A stretch of 64,000 bases of DNA, taken from the NCBI RefSeq assembly GCF_003367235.1, contig NZ_QRGP01000001.1, positions 1,736,001 to 1,800,000 on the forward strand, in the 5' to 3' direction. The position numbers and the translations under genes were made by a program. Under the pieces are notes generated by a model. The model searched no databases, was not told the origin of the DNA, and worked only from the letters and a program-made list of their open reading frames with translations. The DNA comes from Sphingorhabdus pulchriflava. GTDB lineage: Bacteria; Pseudomonadota; Alphaproteobacteria; Sphingomonadales; Sphingomonadaceae. The stretch's first letter is position 1. The number at the start of each line of letters is the position of its first letter. This document shows positions 60,590 through 64,000 of this stretch, one piece after another.

Positions 60590-61546
60590 TCATTGCCTGG
60601 GCGTGGGGGTTCTTGCCTTCGGGCAGGTGCCAAGCGGACCGCGGCGGTCAACGACCGTCACGCGGGCGGCTTTGGCATCGATCACCAGACGTTCGAGGAC
60701 GCCGTTTCCGGGAAAGGCGACGACATAGCGCGGATCGAGCGAAAGCATCTGTTCGTTGCGCTTGAACCCGGCGCGTGCCCCCAGTCGCCGGTCGAGCGCA
60801 AAGGTCAGTTGGGCAATCCCGCGACGTTCGGCCCAGGATGCCGCCAACCGGTCGACACCCTTGGTGTCGCCGCCATGCACCAGCACCATGTCGGGAACCG
60901 TGCCATGCACCTTGTCGAGTGTGGCCCAGACATTGGTGGCGAAGCTTTTGGCTTCATCGTCGGTTGGAAAGCGACAGCGTCCGCCTGCGAATATGACTGG
61001 CGTGCCTTCGGGCATCGCTGCACGTTTCTTGGAAGCGCTGCGGGCGCGCAAGAAGTCGCGCCCCTGCACCACCGCCGAGGTGAGCATCGCGCCATGGTTG
61101 AAGCGCGAACTGGAAACAGGTTTCCAGGACGATCCGAACTCGTTCATGTAGAGGGCTGCTGCAAATTCGCGCATCTCTTCCAGTGCCAACATGCTTGCTT
61201 CGGCACATTGCGCGCGTTCGATCTGGGTCTCGAGTTCATGCGTCAGTATCTCCGAGCCATCGTTCGAAGCAATGAGTGCGCGCACCTCGTCGGTCGCACG
61301 GTCGACACTCGTTGATTTGCGTTCCGCCGCACGGTGAAAGAGATTAACGAGGCCCCAGCCCAGATCCTCGGCATCGGCTTCAAGCGCTGTATCGCTGAAC
61401 AGTGCAAAAAGATCCGACCAGACGCCTTCAAGCGTTTGTGCAACAGCTTCGGCACAGGGAAAGTCGGTCTGAGTGACGGGCGGCGGGCCAATGGTGAAAC
61501 CGGAAAGATCGAGCCCGGCAAGTTGCTCGGCAAAAGTTGTTTGCAT
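60590..61546 (-). CDS. SLOG/DUF2493-domain protein
   Basis: 318-residue protein. The N-terminal 190 residues are helical and unrecognised. The C-terminal domain (about 195-310) is the DUF2493/SLOG Rossmann-like fold: VIFAGGRCRFPTD, MVLVHGGDTKGVDRLAASWAERRGI, GFKRNEQML. SLOG proteins are thought to bind nucleotides or nucleic acids, often in phage defence or plasmid settings. TCAGGAG precedes the ATG at 61544-61546; a structured region lies upstream. Confidence 0.82.
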   Translation of the reverse strand: MQTTFAEQLAGLDLSGFTIGPPPVTQTDFPCAEAVAQTLEGVWSDLFALFSDTALEADAEDLGWGLVNLFHRAAERKSTSVDRATDEVRALIASNDGSEILTHELETQIERAQCAEASMLALEEMREFAAALYMNEFGSSWKPVSSSRFNHGAMLTSAVVQGRDFLRARSASKKRAAMPEGTPVIFAGGRCRFPTDDEAKSFATNVWATLDKVHGTVPDMVLVHGGDTKGVDRLAASWAERRGIAQLTFALDRRLGARAGFKRNEQMLSLDPRYVVAFPGNGVLERLVIDAKAARVTVVDRRGPLGTCPKARTPTPRQ

Positions 61547-61815
61547 TGTGGTTCTCCTGACTATTGGCTGCTAGCGGCCTCTCCGCCAGCGAGAGCCCGT
61601 CAGGGCCAGCTTCAGGCAGGCAAGCGCACCGACGCGCCAGCGGAAGGGGAACCGGCCAAGGGCAGGCTGGCGCGGGCAGCGCTTGTGCAACAAGCGCAAC
61701 ACGGGCCTGCCCGGGCGGGTTGCGCAGGGCTGGCGGCTGGCCCAGGGCCTCTCTCGCTATGGCGATGGCCGCACGCCTCAGGCGTCAGGAATTCATGTAA
61801 GCGCGTCTGCGCCCT
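61547..61815. other. GC-rich structured region upstream of the SLOG gene
   Basis: About 270 bp without a gene. It contains copy B of the two-stem element and GGCCTCTC...GAGAGCC (61577-61597) close to the SLOG ribosome site. The layout parallels the ssb upstream region. Confidence 0.6.
61660..61712. other. Two-stem structured element, copy B (upstream of SLOG gene)
   Basis: Plus strand: outer stem GGGCAGG (61660-61666) with CCTGCCC (61706-61712); inner hairpin GCGCTTG-tgcaa-CAAGCGC (61679-61697). The 5' internal loop CTGGCGCGGGCA and 3' loop AACACGGG match copy A, with the same 12-base and 7-8-base spacing, whereas both stems differ in sequence and stay paired. Confidence 0.75.
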
Positions 61816-62547
61816 TCAGCCGGGACCAACCAATCCGAACCCGGCGGCTGTGAACACCAGCTGATCCTCGGCCGGAAAGGCGGCGAATGCTGTCAAACGA
61901 TCTTCTTCGTAGCGCAAATGCCAGGTTCGCTGCGTCACGGGATCGCGCCCGCCAAAGACGCTTGGCTCCAGGATGACGATGTTGCAGCGCGCCTCGGGAT
62001 CGCGCGCCGATATCGTGCGGATCAAAGCGAGCGATGCCTCACGAGCGGCAGCGGCAAGGTCCTGGCAGGCACCATAGTCGTTGCGGTCGATCCAGCGCGC
62101 TTGCTCAGCATCGAAGGGGGGACAGGTCAGATCGATCGCCTGCTCAGAGCGAACGGCTACCGTGAAGCTTGAATGCTCGCTGGTGGCTGAGGAAGGCTCG
62201 AACCCCGGTGAACGCAAGAAAAAGCGCAAGCGCCAATATGCCGTCTCGGCAATGGCGGTTGCCTCGGCTTCGCTTGCATAGAAAATCCCGGGGCGTTCAT
62301 CGGCACGACGAAATCGGCTAGGAGTGCGATGGCCATAGCGGAAGGGCGAAGCCAGCAGATAATGGAGACCTTGTGCAGCCTTGGGCAAATCCGGTTTGGC
62401 GGCTTCCGCAAGCGCCTCAAGCCGTGCCTGATCGGCAAGCGAAGCGGCCAAGCGGTTGGTCGAGATGCGGTGCTGTGCCTCGACCACCCGCCAGACATGA
62501 CCGTTGTAGGCGCGAACCTCAGACGCGAGCGCGGTGGGCGTCCACAT
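61816..62547 (-). CDS. RES-domain toxin
   Basis: 243-residue RES-family toxin. The domain shows GHVWRVVEAQHRISTNRL, SPFRYGHRTPSRFRRADERPGIFYASEAEATAIAE (the Arg, Tyr and Glu expected in the NAD-binding pocket) and a C-terminal VFTAAGFGLVGPG. RES toxins deplete NAD+. It overlaps its antitoxin gene by 29 bp. It is larger than typical compact RES toxins (about 150-230). Confidence 0.85.
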   Translation of the reverse strand: MWTPTALASEVRAYNGHVWRVVEAQHRISTNRLAASLADQARLEALAEAAKPDLPKAAQGLHYLLASPFRYGHRTPSRFRRADERPGIFYASEAEATAIAETAYWRLRFFLRSPGFEPSSATSEHSSFTVAVRSEQAIDLTCPPFDAEQARWIDRNDYGACQDLAAAAREASLALIRTISARDPEARCNIVILEPSVFGGRDPVTQRTWHLRYEEDRLTAFAAFPAEDQLVFTAAGFGLVGPG

Positions 62548-62896
62548 AGTCGCAAACGGTCAATAGGCCCTTGAAGCTGTCGATGAGATCGAGCGGCCGG
62601 GCATCAAGGTCAAGATTATGCGTCTGGAGCCAGCGGCGCGCCGCCGCGTCGTCGCTTCCCAGAAGCGAATCCAGGCTTCTGAACAAGCGCAGCAGAAATT
62701 GTCCGGCCTCAAAGGACTTGGACGCCGGATCGAGCATAGTGCGCCCGGTGGTCAACCGCGAGGCGGTCGCCTGCGAGAGACCGAGAATGGTCCCCAATTT
62801 GGCGGTGCTCAGACCCCAATAATCTGCTATTTTTGCAATAGCAGAGGTGAGAACGCGGGCATCCTCCTGTGCATCAACCTTGAAGCGCGTAGCCAT
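62519..62896 (-). CDS. Xre/MbcA/ParS-type antitoxin
   Basis: 125-residue partner of the RES toxin. An N-terminal XRE-like HTH (ITKIADYWGL-like helix, then TAKLGTILGLSQATASRLTTGR) and a C-terminal DUF2384-like toxin-binding part (FEAGQFLLRLFRSLDSLLG, RRWLQTHNLDL) are visible. It should bind the inverted repeat directly upstream and autoregulate. Confidence 0.88.
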   Translation of the reverse strand: MATRFKVDAQEDARVLTSAIAKIADYWGLSTAKLGTILGLSQATASRLTTGRTMLDPASKSFEAGQFLLRLFRSLDSLLGSDDAAARRWLQTHNLDLDARPLDLIDSFKGLLTVCDYVDAHRARV

Positions 62897-62906
62897 GGTT
62901 CATCCT

Positions 62907-62944
62907 TTCATTTGAATGTTATTACACAAATTCATTCAAATGAA
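62907..62944. promoter_or_regulatory. 12-bp inverted repeat operator of the RES-Xre pair
   Basis: TTCATTTGAATG (62907-62918) and CATTCAAATGAA (62933-62944) are perfect inverted copies separated by 14 AT-rich bases, ending 11 bases before the antitoxin start. The spacing between half-site centres is 26 bp. Confidence 0.75.
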
Positions 62945-62978
62945 TAGATAAATCTCAATGCCCATGGTTTGGCTCCAT

Positions 62979-63908
62979 TTAGGCTGCCTCTGACAGGGGC
63001 TCGACCTCCCCCATCTCGCATTCGCGGCCACCAAGCTTCAAAAGCAGCGCACTTGCTTCCTCTGCGCGCGCAGCGGCAGTGAGCATCGCACGGTCATCGT
63101 CGCGCAGCAGCTTGAGCCAATGGTCTATATAGCTTGCATGATTGTCGAGATGGGTGACCGGAAGTCCGAGTTCAGCGCCCAATATCGCGCTCGACAATTC
63201 GGCAATCAGTTCTTCGGCGGCATAGGCCGCACTGCCGAAGCGGTTTTTGAGATTACGGTCGAGCCGTGATCCATGCCCGGTCCAGTGCGACAATTCGTGA
63301 CCAAGCGTCGCATAATAATGGTCAAAGCCTGAAAAGAGCTCGGGTGAGGGCATGGTGATCCGGTCGGCCACCGGTTCATAATAGGCTTCAGAACCTGAAT
63401 GTCGGAGCGCTGCCGGGATCTGGCTGAAGAATAGGTCGAGATCGGCTTTGCGCCCCTCGGGTTCGACCAGCGCAAGATCGTGCGACGGGTGGTAGCGTTC
63501 GGGTAATCCGTCGATCTGATCGGCATTGAACACGGCATAGGCACGAAGCACGCGGCGGCTTTCTTCCTGTGTTTCTCCGGTGTCGGAAGCCTCGACCTCC
63601 CTGGAATAGCTTTTGTAGAAGATCGCGATGGTCGACTTCTCGCCCTTGCGCACTTGCGCGCCCATCTTGTTCGCCTGCGCATAGGTCATCCAATAGGGCG
63701 AGGCATAGCCGCACATATCGGCGACCATCCAGAGCCAGAAGACATTCATACCCCGATAGGGCGTGCCGCAACTGCGCAAAGGGCGCGAGACCGGCAGTCC
63801 ACGCCACGGTTTGACCCAGGGTCTGGTTCCAGCCTCGAGCCTCTCGATGATCTGGTTGGTGATACGGGTTGCGGGCGACAGGCCAGCGCGTTTGGAATGA
63901 TAGGCCAT
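62979..63908 (-). CDS. ardC: ArdC-like antirestriction protein
   Basis: 309-residue protein with an N-terminal ssDNA-binding domain (ITNQIIERLEAGTRPWVKPWRG, GTPYRGMNVFWLW, VRKGEKSTIAIFYK) and a C-terminal zincin-like metallopeptidase domain with HELSHWTGH (about residues 221-229) and downstream AEELIAELSSAILGAELG. ArdC protects incoming DNA from host restriction. The ATG at 63906-63908 is chosen; longer frames lack a ribosome site. A leader hairpin lies upstream. Confidence 0.92.
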   Translation of the reverse strand: MAYHSKRAGLSPATRITNQIIERLEAGTRPWVKPWRGLPVSRPLRSCGTPYRGMNVFWLWMVADMCGYASPYWMTYAQANKMGAQVRKGEKSTIAIFYKSYSREVEASDTGETQEESRRVLRAYAVFNADQIDGLPERYHPSHDLALVEPEGRKADLDLFFSQIPAALRHSGSEAYYEPVADRITMPSPELFSGFDHYYATLGHELSHWTGHGSRLDRNLKNRFGSAAYAAEELIAELSSAILGAELGLPVTHLDNHASYIDHWLKLLRDDDRAMLTAAARAEEASALLLKLGGRECEMGEVEPLSEAA

Positions 63909-63929
63909 GTGAGAAACTCCTGAATGTCG

Positions 63930-63945
63930 GCCGGACCAGTCCGGC
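63930..63945 (-). promoter_or_regulatory. Leader hairpin before ardC
   Basis: GCCGGAC-CA-GTCCGGC, a perfect stem 22 bases before the ardC start. On the transcript it is followed by CGACATTCAGGAG, nearly the same as the ssb leader (GCATTCAGGAG). Confidence 0.6.
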
Positions 63946-64000
63946 AATCGACATGGGGCACAGGCTCCCCTCTCCTCTCTTTCCATTTGGCGAAGAGAAG

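Noticed and set aside
1-64000. tRNA or rRNA genes
   Set aside because: No cloverleaf with conserved T-loop or rRNA sequence was noticed by eye; a covariance search was not possible here.

Overview
The window most likely comes from an alphaproteobacterium of the Sphingomonadales. This rests on moderately high GC, gene content and codon habits, and on an F-type (MPF-F) conjugation gene set paired with a MobF relaxase, an ArdC antirestriction gene and small accessory genes typical of sphingomonad plasmids. The DNA behaves as a conjugative plasmid or integrative conjugative element. No replication, partition or integrase gene is visible, so plasmid and ICE cannot be separated here.

Layout. (1) 1-2819, minus strand: an RTX-type type I secretion exporter, an HlyB-like ABC ATPase and an HlyD adaptor that runs off the left edge. 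(2) 3055-3909: an IS5/IS427-group insertion sequence with a frameshifted transposase. (3) 4086-4821: an AlpA-like regulator and a second possible DNA-binding protein, both minus strand. (4) 5172-23018: a compact F-type transfer operon, traA-L-E-K-B, a DsbC-like gene, traV-C, an unknown membrane gene, trbI, an S26 peptidase, traW-U-trbC-traN-F-H-G, most genes overlapping by a few bases. (5) 23020-34949: a cargo segment of envelope genes: a small membrane protein, an LprI-like exported protein, an AraC regulator, a lipoprotein, a multispan membrane protein, a CPBP protease, a PliI/PliG-like lysozyme-inhibitor homologue, an exported protein with a duplicated domain, an FhaC/ShlB-type outer membrane translocator followed by a repeat-built Pro/Gln-rich exported protein, and an M13 metallopeptidase. 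(6) 35165-48938, minus strand: a complete nitrate assimilation operon, nasT-nasS-[ANTAR-type leader with terminator]-nrtA-nrtB-nrtCD-porin-nirB-nirD-nasA-cobA. NasS/NasT sense nitrate and should control readthrough into nrtA; the porin and Nrt transporter import nitrate; NasA and NirBD reduce it to ammonium; CobA makes the siroheme precursor for NirB. (7) 49179-51858: an S24 repressor divergent from a 58-codon gene across three palindromes, and a HipBA module with three evenly spaced operators. (8) 51864-57503, minus strand: MobF relaxase, TraD coupling protein and a small ribbon-helix-helix-like protein. (9) 57550-57760: a probable oriT. (10) 57937-64000: a probable leading region, nearly all minus strand, with ssb, small conserved unknown genes, a SLOG/DUF2493 gene, a RES-Xre toxin-antitoxin pair and ardC.

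The most notable signal is in region 10. Two intergenic segments, upstream of ssb and of the SLOG gene, share one two-stem fold. The stems differ in sequence but stay paired, while the internal-loop sequences are conserved. Three leading genes also share a small hairpin just before a CAGGAG ribosome site. Together with the nic-like sequence on the plus strand at about 57735 and the minus-strand bias, this suggests Frpo-like single-stranded promoters used as the transferred strand enters the recipient. That function is an inference; the repeated fold is seen directly.
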